DNA of 64,000 nt from Semisulcospira habei (taxonomy: Eukaryota; Mollusca; Gastropoda; Semisulcospiridae): contig BTPG01000005.1 in assembly GCA_036245525.1 (NCBI GenBank), positions 126,851,620-126,915,619 on the forward strand, read 5' to 3'. The notes beneath the pieces are model-generated. The model searched no databases. It was not told the origin of the DNA and saw only the letters and a program-made list of their open reading frames with translations. Position 1 is the stretch's first letter. Each line of letters starts with the position of its first letter. Both the position numbers and the translations under genes were made by a program. This document shows positions 10,966 through 21,971 of this stretch, in pieces.

Positions 10966-12139
10966 TGATGCATGTCCTGAAACGAGAGTACGAGCGCAAC
11001 GTTGGGTAACTTCAGCGAGCCAATACTTAGCTTAAGTATAAGGGAAGGACGGAGCCAGAGGACCATCCTTTGCCCGTGAAGTCAGCTTTCCGTGCGCCCA
11101 AGTCAAGAAAATCTGTATTGAAGGACACCATCTAGGTGCGAACCGTGGCGGCCATGGGCTAATCAGGCTGGACATATCAGAAGCACCTAAGGCAGCGGGC
11201 CTCTAGTTGAGTGAATGGCGGGATGACCCGCACCGCAGCTAATCAGGCGGGACTAAACGAATAATGCCCCAGAGGCCTGCCGTCGCAGCGTGGAGGAGAC
11301 GACGGTCGAGGAGGGCTGGCCTCGACGCGGCGCACCCGCCGGCAAGTAAAGTTCACTAGAACCTGAGATAAAGTGTCTCACCTGGAAGCTCGCCCACTGG
11401 GCGCGAGCGCATGCATTCCCCGTCCATGGCTGCAGCGCTGCGGTAGGCGCTGGTGGGGAGAAGGTTACTGTACCTCATCAGACGCGCTGCGAGGCGACTT
11501 CAGGCGTCCGTGCCAGTAAACCTCCCACCTCTGGGGCCAGGGGCCCTCCACCCGGGGGTTCCGTCTCACAAGTCTGCCCCAAGGCTCAGCGCGCGAACAT
11601 CCAGCGCGCTGGCCACAGCAGGTCCCCACCAAGGGGCAGGCAGTCCCCTGCACTGCAACATAGAGCATCCATAAGAACACAACCGTGGCGCCTAAGGCCA
11701 CATGAACTGCGCCCACTACCGGTCTGCCAAGCTGCAATGTCGAACTACAACAGCAAATTCCGCCGTAAACCTGCAGAAAATGACAGGGCCAGCGTCATCC
11801 CAGCAGTGTAATGGCATTAACCGAGGCCTTACCTCATCATATCCTAGCAAAGCTTTGACCAAGGGCAGAAGAGAATCCAGTCAACGAAACTCACGGAGAC
11901 TGAAACCGGCAATCCTTTCACAAGGCAGCTAAGCATAAGACTGGCGTGAGTAGACAGCTCATGTGAAGAGAAAGGGAGGCTATCCAGAGTACTTGGTAAC
12001 TGCTTGCTAGAGTTACATCCCTGGTTGTGTAGCAACACACACTGTTTTGGAGGCTGAAATCGGTAATCTAAGTGTACCTTCCTAATAGTAATGTCATCGG
12101 TAATGTATTTGAGGAAACAAGAATTAATTCTTACAAAGA

Positions 12140-12490
12140 AGTTGAAAGGATACAAAGGTGGCTAACGAACTCATCCAATGTCTTTATCCAAACTAGCTAT
12201 ATCCACAATTTCAAGTAAATATGACAAAAAATACGGACTCTAATCTGAGTCAACCGACTTCCTATATACGGTTGTTTATGTCTTAAATGAGACATTCAAT
12301 TACAATATGCTGGGAGGCACTCTTAGCCACCCCTTTAAGAAAGTATTTTGCCAAGTTTCAAGCTTGTGTGTACAGAAATATTGGAGATTCTCTTGTTTAC
12401 ATACATACGCACACACATACATATGGCGCTTTGCGCCAAATGTACGTTTAGCAGCGAGGTTAGCGTAACTAGACATGACGTAATTTTTAT
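12140..12490. repeat. Dispersed repeat, copy 2 (partner at 3548-3890)
   Basis: This is co-linear with 3548-3890 over most of its length. Its right end runs straight into the truncated DIRS fragment at about 12490. Confidence 0.7.
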
Positions 12491-13638
12491 CTTGTTACGG
12501 AAGGCGGCTGGGACGAGCGGGAGCGAGGGGAAGCGGAATGGGAAAGGAACGCAGAGGCGGAATCTCCCGGGGAGACGCTGAGGGCGTCGACATCCACAGG
12601 GGAAGCAGGAGGACGACGCGGAGGGGCAAGGCGAGTCCGAGGAGAGCGGCTGCGCGGACGGCGAGACCAAAGGGGGGAGCGTCCACGAGACGAGGAGCGG
12701 TGGTGGCGTGGCCGACGGATCGAAGGGGAGAGAGAGCAGGGGCGGCGGGGGGAGGCCCGCCGGGGAGGCAGAGGGGAAGAAACAGGCCTCGACGCAGGAG
12801 AGGGGGCAGGACGGCAGACCGCAGAGGCCACGGAAGAGGAAGCACGACAAGGGGAAGGACGAAACTCCAAGGGTAGCGGGGGAGTCCAAAGGCGCCGGCG
12901 GGGAGAGGCAGGCCGAGATGACGGGCGAGAGGAGCGAGACAAAACCGAAGAGTGGGGCGAGCGACGACGCTGGGTGACTGGGAACGAAGGACCGCGGGGC
13001 TGCTGGCGGGAGTTCACAGTCCGAGAAGAGGGGCGTCGGTGATGGCTCGGATAGCATGAACGGTCGTCCAAGAGTCCAGAGGTGGTGTCCAGACTGTCGT
13101 GTTCCAGGGGTTGCTTGTCGTCGGTCGCAAGACGACGTCGCAGGTCCGGTGTCGGGCTGGCGTGTGGCAGACTTAGCTCTCTAGACTTGTGAGGCCTGGG
13201 TTCCGCAAAGCGGGGCGAGCTAGCTCGCTGCGGACCAGGCTCAAGGGAGCTGGTGCGCAAGGGGGGAATACGTCCCCCAGCGTCAGGGCAAGATAGCCAT
13301 TTGTTTTCCGCAAAGCGGGGCGAGCAAACTCGCCGCGGACCAGACTCGGGTGAGTGGGTGCGCAAGGGGGGATCCCTGACAAGCTGTCCCCCAGCAGTGG
13401 AGTGGGCGCGTCCTGTTCTGTCCGGGGCCGAGGCATGCGGGAGGCTGCGGGACGGCGTCGGGCGTTCACGCCAATAAAAGCTCCAGAGCTGGGACCACTG
13501 CTCCTCTACCCAGGGTGCGCAGACTTGACAGGTGCGGCCGGAGGCACAACCGGAGCAGGGGAGGCACGTCACATGCGTATCACTCGGCCACTGGAACTCG
13601 CCACAACGGGTGCAGGTGCGGACTTGACAACTGGCCAT
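12487..13638 (-). CDS. DIRS ORF1 / gag-like protein, 3'-truncated
   Basis: The open frame reaches back to 13851, but homology with the plus-strand DIRS copy (56640 onward) begins at MASCQVRTCTRCGEFQWPSD, so I place the start at 13638. The N-terminal region is a zinc-binding module (CTRCG, then H..CLPCSGC and CQVC). The remainder is very rich in Arg, Ser and Pro (RS/RRP runs), which suggests a nucleic-acid-binding Gag-like protein. The 3' end lies at the truncation of the element, so the C-terminal residues may be foreign. Function is inferred from position and composition only. Confidence 0.6.
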   Translation of the reverse strand: MASCQVRTCTRCGEFQWPSDTHVTCLPCSGCASGRTCQVCAPWVEEQWSQLWSFYWRERPTPSRSLPHASAPDRTGRAHSTAGGQLVRDPPLRTHSPESGPRRVCSPRFAENKWLSCPDAGGRIPPLRTSSLEPGPQRASSPRFAEPRPHKSRELSLPHASPTPDLRRRLATDDKQPLEHDSLDTTSGLLDDRSCYPSHHRRPSSRTVNSRQQPRGPSFPVTQRRRSPHSSVLSRSSRPSSRPASPRRRLWTPPLPLEFRPSPCRASSSVASAVCRPAPSPASRPVSSPLPPRRASPRRPCSLSPSIRRPRHHRSSSRGRSPLWSRRPRSRSPRTRLAPPRRPPASPVDVDALSVSPGDSASAFLSHSASPRSRSSQPPSVTR

Positions 13639-14372
13639 CACGGGAGAGCGGGGAGAAGGAGACCCGACACGGGAACAGGGCGCCAGAGGCACAGAGTCCA
13701 ACCGCGATGAGCAAGGTGCAACGGCAGCGACGAAAGGCGCAGAGGACCGGTCCCGAGCTAACTTGTAATCTTGTAATGAGGGCACCAAGCAGGAGGCACA
13801 GGCAGCAACAGTCCAGGGCCCAAGGCCCAGCACAACACAAGCTGGTAACAATTGTCCACGCCGCTAGGCCCACTGGCACAGTGACGCACGAGGCACAGAA
13901 GTGAAACAGTCCACGGGCCACGAGGCCCGGTAACACCCCCCGCCGAGAACAAAAGTCCAAGACGACGGAAATCACCGGTGCCGCACTGCCCCGTTGTGTC
14001 TCTCGCCATGAAGAAAGGCATAGTCAGGAGAAAACAGTCCAAGGCACAAAGCCAGGAAGGCACACACACACAGCCGGGCTAAGTCCAAGGCGAAGAGCAC
14101 CGGCGCAAACCATACACAGCCAAAGGCTTCGTAAGTAGGAGGCTAACAGAACACACGTCTGAACGCTGCAAGCTAAAGGAATAAACTGGGGTCTCAACGC
14201 AAGCCAGTTACCTGCATGGGGTGGGACGGGAGGCTACTCGGATGTTGAGTCACGGCACTCCCAGGTTGCCTCCCTTGGCCCAATAGGTACACATCGTAAG
14301 TTTTTGGCTAAAATTGTGTAAGCTATAGGTAATTCCATGTAGTCATGGCATCGGTAATGTTTTTGAAGAAAT
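12490..14372 (-). mobile_element. DIRS-like retrotransposon 5' fragment (DIRS-4)
   Basis: Read on the minus strand, the fragment starts with a DIRS terminal repeat at about 14200-14372 (GGCATCGGTAATGTTTTTGA end, GCCTCCC-rich interior). It passes through a leader and then the gag-like ORF, and stops abruptly near 12490. RT, RNase H, recombinase and the 3' end are missing. The outer end abuts a DNA-element copy whose own left end is missing, so the two may have been joined by deletion. Confidence 0.7.
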
Positions 14373-14973
14373 AATAGCCCAACTCAAGAATATAATGTAC
14401 CACAAGTGTTTGACGCCCAATGAGAGTGTTTTCTGTCCAGAGGCATTGAGAACAAATATTTGAACAGACAATCATAACCAAGTTAATGTTTATGTCCTGA
14501 CTTCAGGCTTTTGATAGTATCAAGTGGAGAAATAACTGACAAAGTCCCCATGTGAACTGTGGTGAGATTTTTTATTTATTTATTTTTTGTAAGTAGAGCT
14601 GGGCTTCTGTTTTCACAACAGATTAAAGGGTCTGTAGACCCCCAGGTATAAATTTTAGAGGGTACACAGACCCCCATCCTAGCATTATAGAGGGTCCGCA
14701 GATTTATTTAAGAAAAACTGCATCATCTGTATGTTCCTTAAAATAAATTAACTCATTTCGCTCTCTCCTCTTTAAATGTGTGTTGCGACAGTGTGTGTGT
14801 GTCCTTTCCATGATACCGATTCTTTAACTGGTGAGCTATCGCGCAAAAGCCTGTCTCCCTCGCTCTCTCACACACAGAAAAAAACATATATCTATTCATT
14901 TATTTGTATGATCGTTTGATAATGTATTGTAACAGAGAACGCGGCAAATTGACAACCAAAGTGTGACTTGTCT

Positions 14974-14980
<7 letters not shown>

Positions 14981-15063
<83 letters not shown>
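14981..15063. repeat. (GT)n microsatellite
   Basis: This is an uninterrupted GT run inside copy A of the DNA element. The other copy has only a short imperfect GT run at the same place (54170-54208). Confidence 0.95.
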
Positions 15064-15065
<2 letters not shown>

Positions 15066-15729
15066 CTGATGTACTTAAAAGTTTGTTTCAACCCATTTAA
15101 CCACTCAGAAAGATGTGTTTCTCCAATTTTTGCCTAATAACTGTGTACCAGAAGATGGATCAACCATGGTTAAGAAAAAGTGACAAACTTATTCTGTTCA
15201 AATTTCTGGACTTTCTTTTTGAGTTTGCCTCAGTGCTCATTGCGCATGCCATTTGTGTGCCGTCATGCTTTAGCCATGGAAATACACGCAGCACAGCCAT
15301 GAACTCTGAAAACTGCGTCGTAGCGGCGGTGCCACACACGGCCCAGGGGTAGCATTTTTGGTACTGTCGCTTGTCGATGGAGATGGCGGTGTCGAAGTGC
15401 AACTTTCTTCTTAGCGATTATCAAGATCAGACCGTGCCAGATTGAAGAATCCGAAGCATTCCAGCTTCCTTTGCTTTTTCTCTGCCATGTACAACTTCGT
15501 TCAAGATCGAAAGTGAAACGCTGCACGATGCCGAATCCCATAATAGTATTTATGGTGACGTCACAGCAAGTAACGCGTTCAACATGTAGCGCGCACTTTG
15601 TAATAACATGCTGACACCACACATAAACTAACAGTTTGCCCGCCCTGTTACACTCGCACGGACCCTGGCGTCGGGTCAATTCTGAACACAGTCGCAACTG
15701 AGCGAGCGGCTAAATGAACCAATTCATAA

Positions 15730-17368
15730 CTAACAGCACAAGACCACCAAGGGAGACAAGCCAGCAAAGCCGCTCACACCCTTAAACGCTCACTATACAA
15801 ACAAAACCTATATACTAAAACGATAATGCACCTGTTTGACTCTCTACTGGTCCCTGTCGCAACATATGCATCAGAAGTATGGTTCCCTTTCACAATAAAG
15901 GCAAATAATATGGACAGTGACCTGAGTGACCTCTTCAATTACTGCATGAAGGGACAAATGCCTCACGAGTGCATCCAACTGAAATTTGCTAAGTCCATCT
16001 TAGGCATCCACAAAAAAAGCTATGAATATTCCGGCCCTAGATGAGATCGGACAGTTCCCTGTGAGCATTAGAGTATCGGTCCAATTGATAGGTTTTTGGC
16101 TTCACATGCTAAACTCTGACAGCACCTCCTACCTCAAACAGACGTATCACGAACAGCTCGAGACCACCGCCCCGTGGCTTGCTTTTACAAGACAAATTCT
16201 TTGCTCACTGGGCTTTCGCCACGTGTGGGATAACCAGTGTACATTCAGGGGAACTTCACTTAAAACAGCCCTCCATAGAAAACTAGAAGAGCAGTACATT
16301 AGATACTGGAACAAAATTAAGCGGAACAACACATCTAGATTGACATTCTATAACAAAGCAACTGCTAAATACGGAATACAAAGCTATCTTATTTACACAA
16401 AAATATGAGAACACAAACAAGCCCTCACGAAGTTGCGAGTAAGTGCCCACATGTTAGAAGTAGAAAATAAGCAATCCAGACCAAAAAGGTGACTGCCAAG
16501 CGTGTGAAATGCAAAGAAGTACCACATTCCTTCTGCATATGAAGATAAGTAGTAGCTAATGTCTCTGTTTGTTTGTCTATTTTGACAAAGGGTATTTACC
16601 TGAAATATTAATAAATTGTGTTGTACCGTTTTTTCTAAGCGTGTTTCTTTCTCCGTTGGGTACTTCTTTAGAAGTAGAAAGAGGCAGGTATATAAACACA
16701 CCCCGGGAACATAGACTATGTCGCGCGTGTGGAGTAGTAGAGGACGAAATTCACATGCTAGACGATTGTAGTTTATATAATCAGCTCAGAACCCAGCTAG
16801 TTACAAGTACAGACTGCCATAAGCAAGCCAACTACTAGTAAGAAATGATGCACAATGCTCTCTAGCAAAGTTTGTATTTGATTGCTTCTCCATAAGGGAG
16901 AGAAACTGAACGACCAAACAGCATTGATACTGCGTACTCCCCTCTCTTCTTTTTCACGCCCCGGACTGTTGGAGACGCTACAAGACTGGACGGAGCCATG
17001 GACCACACGAAATTCACCGGCTGTCACAGGAATAATACGGACAGGACTGCACGGACTGACACAGACGCCGTGCGATGAACACCAATGAACTGACTTACTG
17101 CCGACAGAAAAGTGCAAAATTCCGTGTGGACTAAAAGAGCTTAAAGAATGATATAAAGTAATGTACATTCTTCTTCTTCTTCTCGAACGCCATCACACTT
17201 GGAGTTTGGCTCTCAAAATGAAATCTGTGGTCTTCTGTAGCGCCTCCACAAGCCCGTACAGTTTCTCTTGTAGGGTGGCGGGCTTCGGCAAGTAATGTAC
17301 ATGATAGTTAAGTCCGATCCCTCTGTGTCCTTTGGCCCCAATGGGCCCCTCGACAATAAATGTTGTTC
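15730..17368 (+). mobile_element. Non-LTR retrotransposon (LINE) C-terminal fragment
   Basis: 15826-16045 and 16022-16408 are two adjacent frames of one degraded protein: the first ends around ILGIHKKS and the second starts MNIPALDEIGQFPVSIRVSVQ. They match the region after the reverse transcriptase in jockey/CR1-like LINE proteins. 16690-16800 gives REHRLCRACGVVEDEIHMLD, a Cys-containing C-terminal motif of the same proteins. The 5' part (EN and RT core) is absent, as in 5' truncation. Two or more frameshifts show it is dead. Confidence 0.65.
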
Positions 17369-17649
17369 TTCACTAAAAATAGAACGACTGTCACCGACCA
17401 CTGTTATGGTACGCACAGTTCGAGTGACGTGTTCGGCTACTGCCGCAAAGTGATGTTAGAGGCGGCTCGCGGTGCGGTCAGGTCACGCTGGCGTACCTGA
17501 TGTTCGGCTGGTGGTTCGCCGTTGGATTGGAAAACGCAGGAGCGCACTCGCATTTGGCGAGTGGGTATTTTTTTTTACTTGCCTAAAAATAATTCACTCA
17601 CCATGGTGAGTAAATTACTCGCCATTTTCAGGGCTGATATGAGCAAGTG

Positions 17650-18190
17650 TTAAAATGCCTTATATACAAGGGGTGCAAATTCCATGTTTTCTCAACATTT
17701 ATAATGCATTTTTCACACATTTATTGACCTCCTATGACCCTTGACATTTGTTCAGGGTCATCCAAATGACATGTAGTATGCACAGAATGGTCCATCATCA
17801 GCTACCTTACTGCAAAATTTGACTGAAGAGTTTGCAAAAATACTGATAGCAACTTAAATTTTTCAAAACAGGAATTTTCATAATCTACCATCCTCTTGAC
17901 ATGTCCGAAGGGTCATCCAAATAAGTATGAATAGGAAGGTCTTACCATTACATATATCTCTACCAATTTTGGGTTTGAAGCTGAAAATGTTTTTTCAGAA
18001 GAAAAAAAAATTCTGTCAAAATATGGGTTTTTAAAACCTATTTCTCAACCCTTTGTGACCTTGACCTCTGTGAGAGAACAATAAAATTGGTATTTTTAGA
18101 AAGATCTTGCCACAAAGTATCCTTGGGCCAAGTTGAAGACTTTAACTTTATTAATATCTGATAAAAAGCCAACAAAGTCAACAAAATCAT
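17650..18190 (+). repeat. 190-bp-unit tandem-repeat element, copy C
   Basis: About two and a half units are present with the same internal order as the other copies. It starts directly after the right TIR of the neighbouring DNA element. The 3' terminal GGACGA-rich end is missing. Confidence 0.7.
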
Positions 18191-18885
18191 TCATCATTTA
18201 ACAAGTTTAGAAAATGACAAGGAAGTTCTCAGCTTAGCACTCCAGGAAATACTTACTAATCTCAACTTTTACAAACTGCAGTCAGGAAATGCATTAAGCT
18301 TCTAGATAATCCTTTGGCTAATCCTTAGGTAATAGTCTTTTTAATCCCCTTGTGCATGTAGCCACCAGTTAGTACATGAACCCACCTTGAACCCATGCGC
18401 CTTAATACTATTATTAAGAATGTACATGTATTGTACAATGTTGATAATAGTATTAAGGCTCATGAGTTCAAGTTTCACAGTTTTATTTGTATTGCAGCTT
18501 ATTGTTTTTTGTGTGTGTTTTTTCACCAAGCATAACTATCAGGAGACAAAGGCATCCACAGAAAACTTAACAGCCTGAACTGTTAAACATGTTTATGTGC
18601 TGCTCAAACTTCACAAAGGAAAAAAAAAGATGCAGCTGAACTGAATGATCAGAATATGATCCTCTTTATTTGTCTAGAGTGCTTAGCTTTGTTGTTGTCA
18701 CATTACTGACTGTAAAAGATCAGTGCAAATATTAACTGTTAGTATTGAATTCATTCTGATGTCACAGCAGTTCAATATTAGTTGACAGGAGTGTGAACGA
18801 CTCCACAACCCCACCCCCCACCCTTTCCATACACACACTAACTCTGGAAGTAACTGATCTGCACCTGCTCATGAGCAATACTAAC
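18191..18885 (-). other. ERMP1 intron 4, left-hand part beside exon 4
   Basis: Around 18400-18460 there is an imperfect inverted repeat (CTTAATACTATTATTAAGAA against ATAATAGTATTAAGG). Otherwise there is nothing I can support. Confidence 0.4.
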
Positions 18886-19032
18886 CTGGAATGTGTCCAT
18901 AATCCCTAAAGATCCTGAAGTCTGTGTCTGACGGAACCAGTCCACTTTGAAAAATCTCCTGACCCAGTACAGATGAGTGGGGGTATGGAGTTGATGCGAT
19001 ATAAGTTTCTATCAGCCATGGATGTTCAGGAC
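18886..19032 (-). CDS. ERMP1: ERMP1 exon 4
   Basis: This 147-bp exon has acceptor TTTGTAG|GTCC and donor CCAG|GTTAGT. It encodes GPEHPWLIETYIASTPYPH, then GQEIFQSGLVPSDTDFRIFR and DYGHIPG. The FQSG(L/I)(V/I)PSDTDFRI segment is highly characteristic of ERMP1 and other M28 peptidases. The exon is phase +1 at both ends, so it joins exon 3 (ending LLFQTG) and exon 5 (GLDIAH) in frame. Confidence 0.9.
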
Positions 19033-19054
19033 CTACAAAGTAAACATTAAACAA

Positions 19055-19890
19055 GAAAGGCAAAGCCCTTATGGCTCACGTGTATGTCCAATCTACATGT
19101 GTGATCTTTGTGACAATAAGTAAAGGAATGGCTTCTGCACCAGCAAAATCCATGTTTTCTCAAAATTTAATCAGTTTTCACACATCTGCCAAACACCCTT
19201 GACCTTTGCGATGAGTCAACTAAATTAGTATACATAGGAAGGTCTTATCATCATCAGCTACCTTTATTTATGCCAAATCTGATTGAAAACTTTGCAACAC
19301 TGTTGATATAACTAAAATTCTAACAAAAATTTGGCATTTTACACACATTTGCTGACCTCTTGTGACCCTTGACCTTTCAGAGGGACCATCCAAATTAGTA
19401 TGCATAGATAGTCTTAACATCAAGTGTCTCTGTAGCAAGTTGGGTTTGAAGTTGTGAATAATATTTGAGAAAAAACATCTTTTGTCAAAATATGGCTATT
19501 TTTTACCTATTTCCTGAGCTCTTGTGACATTTGACCTTTCTGAGGGATCAACCAAATTAGTATGCATAGAAAGGTCTTCCCATCAGGTGTCTTTGTACCA
19601 AGTTTGGGTTTGAAGTTGTGAATAGTATTAGAGAAAAAATACATTATGTCAAAATATAACTATTTTTTTACCCATTTCCTGATCCCCTGTGACCTTGACC
19701 TTTGTGAAAGGTCACTCAAATTGGTATGTTTAGAAAGGTCTTGCCACAAAGTATCCTTAGGCCAATTATGAAGACTATGGCTTCAAAAGTCTCAGAGAAG
19801 CCAACATTAAAGCTTATCGTGGACGACGGACGGACGACCACTGGCAAAGAACACACTTTTGCTTCACATGTGAGCCCAAAAAGGTGTTGT
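19055..19890 (+). repeat. 190-bp-unit tandem-repeat element, copy D (complete)
   Basis: This is the most complete copy. It has the left end AAGGCAAAGCCCTTATGGCT with CACGTGTA, four to five units, and the right end 'GCCAACATTAAAGCTTATCG' followed by GGACGACGGACGGACGACC and CTTTTGCTTCACATGTGAGC. It lies 22 bp upstream of the exon 4 acceptor on the ERMP1 transcript. One unit carries a perfect TGACCCTTGACCT (19363-19375). Confidence 0.8.
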
Positions 19891-19954
19891 TTCTGTACCC
19901 AGTATCAAGGTCTTGCAATAGTTACCCGTCAAGTACTCTAAATGTATTCGTGGG

Positions 19955-20008
19955 TTGGGGAGGGGGGGGGGGGTTGGGGGGGGGGGGGGGGGAGTGTGCG
20001 AGGGGAGG
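19955..20008. repeat. poly-G / G-rich tract
   Basis: G runs broken by TT and GTG. The glycine-rich frame across it is an artefact. Confidence 0.9.
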
Positions 20009-20550
20009 GGTGATAAAAAGCATGTGACTGTTCAAGGAAATAAGGTTAAGTTGTCCTTAGAATCAATCGATTCTTTTTGCAAATTCCACTACTTGTGCAG
20101 TCTGGGTACAAAAACCTACTCAAAAAGACTCACTTACAAATATGTTGGGTACATATACACTGAGTACATTTATGAGTGGAATCACCAAATTCTACTCCAT
20201 AAGCACTAGTAATTCTTATTAGTGGCATCTCTAGACAGGTGTTCCCAACATGTATGCTGATCTGATTTTAAACCTTACAGCTTTGAGAAGGAAGGTGAAA
20301 AAAATGGATTTTTTTGAAAAATACTTACCGATGGCATTACTACTAGGAATGGTTCGTTCAGCATAACAATTTTAGCCCCAAAAACTCGTGTACACCACAA
20401 CCAGGGAGGCGACTCTAGGGAGTCGTTACCAAGAGACCATGAGTAGCCTCCCCTGCCTCCCTATCCGGTGGCACGCTCACCGATTCCCGCCAGTCTCTCA
20501 GCCTTAGCGCCACTGCAGCAAGCGGGGTACGAGGGAGCGAACTTCCGAGT

Positions 20551-20640
20551 AATGCCATCGATAATTTGTTTTTGAAAAAAATACATTTTAGAGAAAAATC
20601 CATTTATTTTCTCAAAATCTTTATCGATGGCATTACTACT
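20551..20640. repeat. DIRS internal complementary region
   Basis: GAGTAATGCCATCGATAATT and TTTATCGATGGCATTACTAC stand in inverted order around an A/T-rich centre. In DIRS elements this segment is complementary to the outer ends of the terminal repeats and is thought to template circle formation. The equivalent in DIRS-3 is at 7255-7360. Confidence 0.7.
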
Positions 20641-20779
20641 AGGAAGAATGGCAAATAGGAGGCGGGTGCCGCATTTCTTGGTACACCTTTCCCATGCCCG
20701 AGCGATTCCGCGCGTTAACTATCGAGGACCCTCCCTATGCGCCCAGTCCCGACAATTTTAGCTAGGCGTTACCCATGGC

Positions 20780-21959
20780 ACAGACCAGATCGCTACTCTC
20801 CGCATCATCATCGTGGAACAGTCTCTGGAGTGGAGCTCCCCGCTGTACGTCAACTTTGTGGATTATGAGAAAGCATTTGACAGTGTGGACCGAGAGACTC
20901 TGTGGAAACTCCTACGACACTATGGTGTACCCACAAAGCTCGTCCGCCTGATCAAGAGCAGCTACGATGGCATGACATGTCGCGTGATCCACGAAGGGCA
21001 GTTCACCAGGGAGCTTCAGGTCAGAACTGGTGTCAGGCAGGGGTGTCTGCTGTCTCCGTTCCTCTTCCTACTGGCCATAGACTGGGTCATGAAGATGACC
21101 ACTGAGCACAGACGAAGTGGAATACAGTGGACACTGTGGACACAGCTTGACGACCTCGATTTTGCAGACGACTTGGCATTACTGTCCCACACTCATCAAC
21201 AAATGCAGGACAAGACCACGAGGCTTGCTGACATCTCGTCCCAAGTGGGCCTCACCATTCACAAACAGAACACAAAGACAATGAGGCTGAACGCAACCAG
21301 GGAAGAACCAGTCTTGCTTGCTGGCACCCCGTTGGAGGAGGTGGAGTCCTTCACCTATCTTGGGAGCATCATAGACAAAAAAGGCGGCACTGATGCAGAT
21401 GTCAGAGCATGAATCGGTAAAGCCAGAGCAGCCTTTCTCCAGTTGAAAAAAGTGTGGAGTTCCAGAGAGCTGTCACAACACACCAAAGTCCGGATTTTCA
21501 ACTCCAATGTAAAAGCAGTTCTCCTATATGGAGCAGAGACTTGGAGATTGACAAAAACCACAGTCAACAGAGTTACAGACCTTCATGAACAGTTGCCTTA
21601 GAAGAAATTTGAAAATCCACTGGCCAGAGAAGATCAGCAACGTCAGACTCTGGGACAGAACAGAGCAGATAACAGCAGAGAATGAAATTGGGCGAAGAAG
21701 ATGGGGATGGACCGTTCACAGTCTGAGAAAGCCAGCTTCCAGTATCACTAGGCAGGCATTGTCATGGAACCCCCAGGGAAAGAGGAAAAGAGGTAGCCCG
21801 AGAAACTCCTGGCGTCGAGACCTCCAAGCAGACATCAAGAGACTGGGAACCACCTGGAGTAGAATCGAAGGAGAAGCACAGGACAGGAGTTGCTGGAGGT
21901 CTCTCGTCGACGGCCTATACCCGGGTAGGGGTGACAGACGTAAGTAAGTAAGTAAGTAA
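20780..21959 (+). mobile_element. 5'-truncated RTE-like LINE inserted in DIRS-1
   Basis: This is flanked by a 12-bp direct duplication, GTTACCCATGGC (20768-20779 and 21960-21971). The 3' end is a (GTAA)n tail at 21942-21959, as in non-LTR elements with microsatellite tails. It encodes the reverse transcriptase of a widespread endonuclease-RT LINE: VNFVDYEKAFDSVDRETLW, GVRQGCLLSPFLF, DLDFADDLALLSH. The insertion broke the last codons of the DIRS recombinase. Confidence 0.9.
20813..21947 (+). pseudogene. LINE reverse transcriptase, C-terminal half, disrupted
   Basis: The first frame (to 21412) covers RT palm motifs: VNFVDYEKAFDS (motif with catalytic Asp), GVRQGCLLSP and FADDLALLS (the FADD box). 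An in-frame TGA at 21410-21412 interrupts a continuing frame (IGKARAAFLQLKKVW ... GAETWRLTKT). A frameshift near 21575-21590 then moves to the frame reading NSCLRRNLKIHWPEKIS and ending LYPGRGDRRK. The endonuclease domain is absent because of 5' truncation. It is a dead copy, and the RT residues themselves are intact. Confidence 0.85.
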
Positions 21960-21971
21960 GTTACCCATGGC

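Larger units (their letters stand above)
7030..12120 (-). mobile_element. DIRS-like retrotransposon, internally deleted copy (DIRS-3)
   Basis: Long inverted terminal repeats bound the copy: about 7050-7225 ('CCGATGACATTACTATTAGG', then 'ACACAACCAGGGATGTAACT') are matched in reverse at about 11930-12106. Beside the left repeat, 7255-7360 carries an internal complementary region with TAATGTCATCGGTAA and TTACCGATGACATTA, as DIRS elements have next to their 3' end. The only recognisable coding remnant is a decayed RNase H to tyrosine-recombinase region (7430-8290, minus strand). The rest is GC-rich and partly tandemly repeated. It would need a helper to move. Confidence 0.75.
14385..17640 (+). 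mobile_element. Unclassified DNA element, copy A, split by a LINE
   Basis: 14390-14770, 14770-15725 and 17368-17640 are co-linear with the copy at 53155-55102. Shared blocks include 'TTGAACAGACAATCATAACC', 'TTTTGATAGTATCAAGTGGA', 'GTACCAGAAGATGGATC' and 'GAACGACTGTCACCG'. The right end TTTTCAGGGCTG matches the TIR of the other copy. The left end is missing and replaced by the DIRS-4 fragment. Comparison with the other copy shows that 15730-17368 is a foreign insert. Confidence 0.7.

Noticed and set aside
12538..13904. Several plus-strand Arg/Gly-rich frames
   Set aside because: They are antisense to the DIRS gag-like ORF, which has the zinc module and homology to the other DIRS copy.
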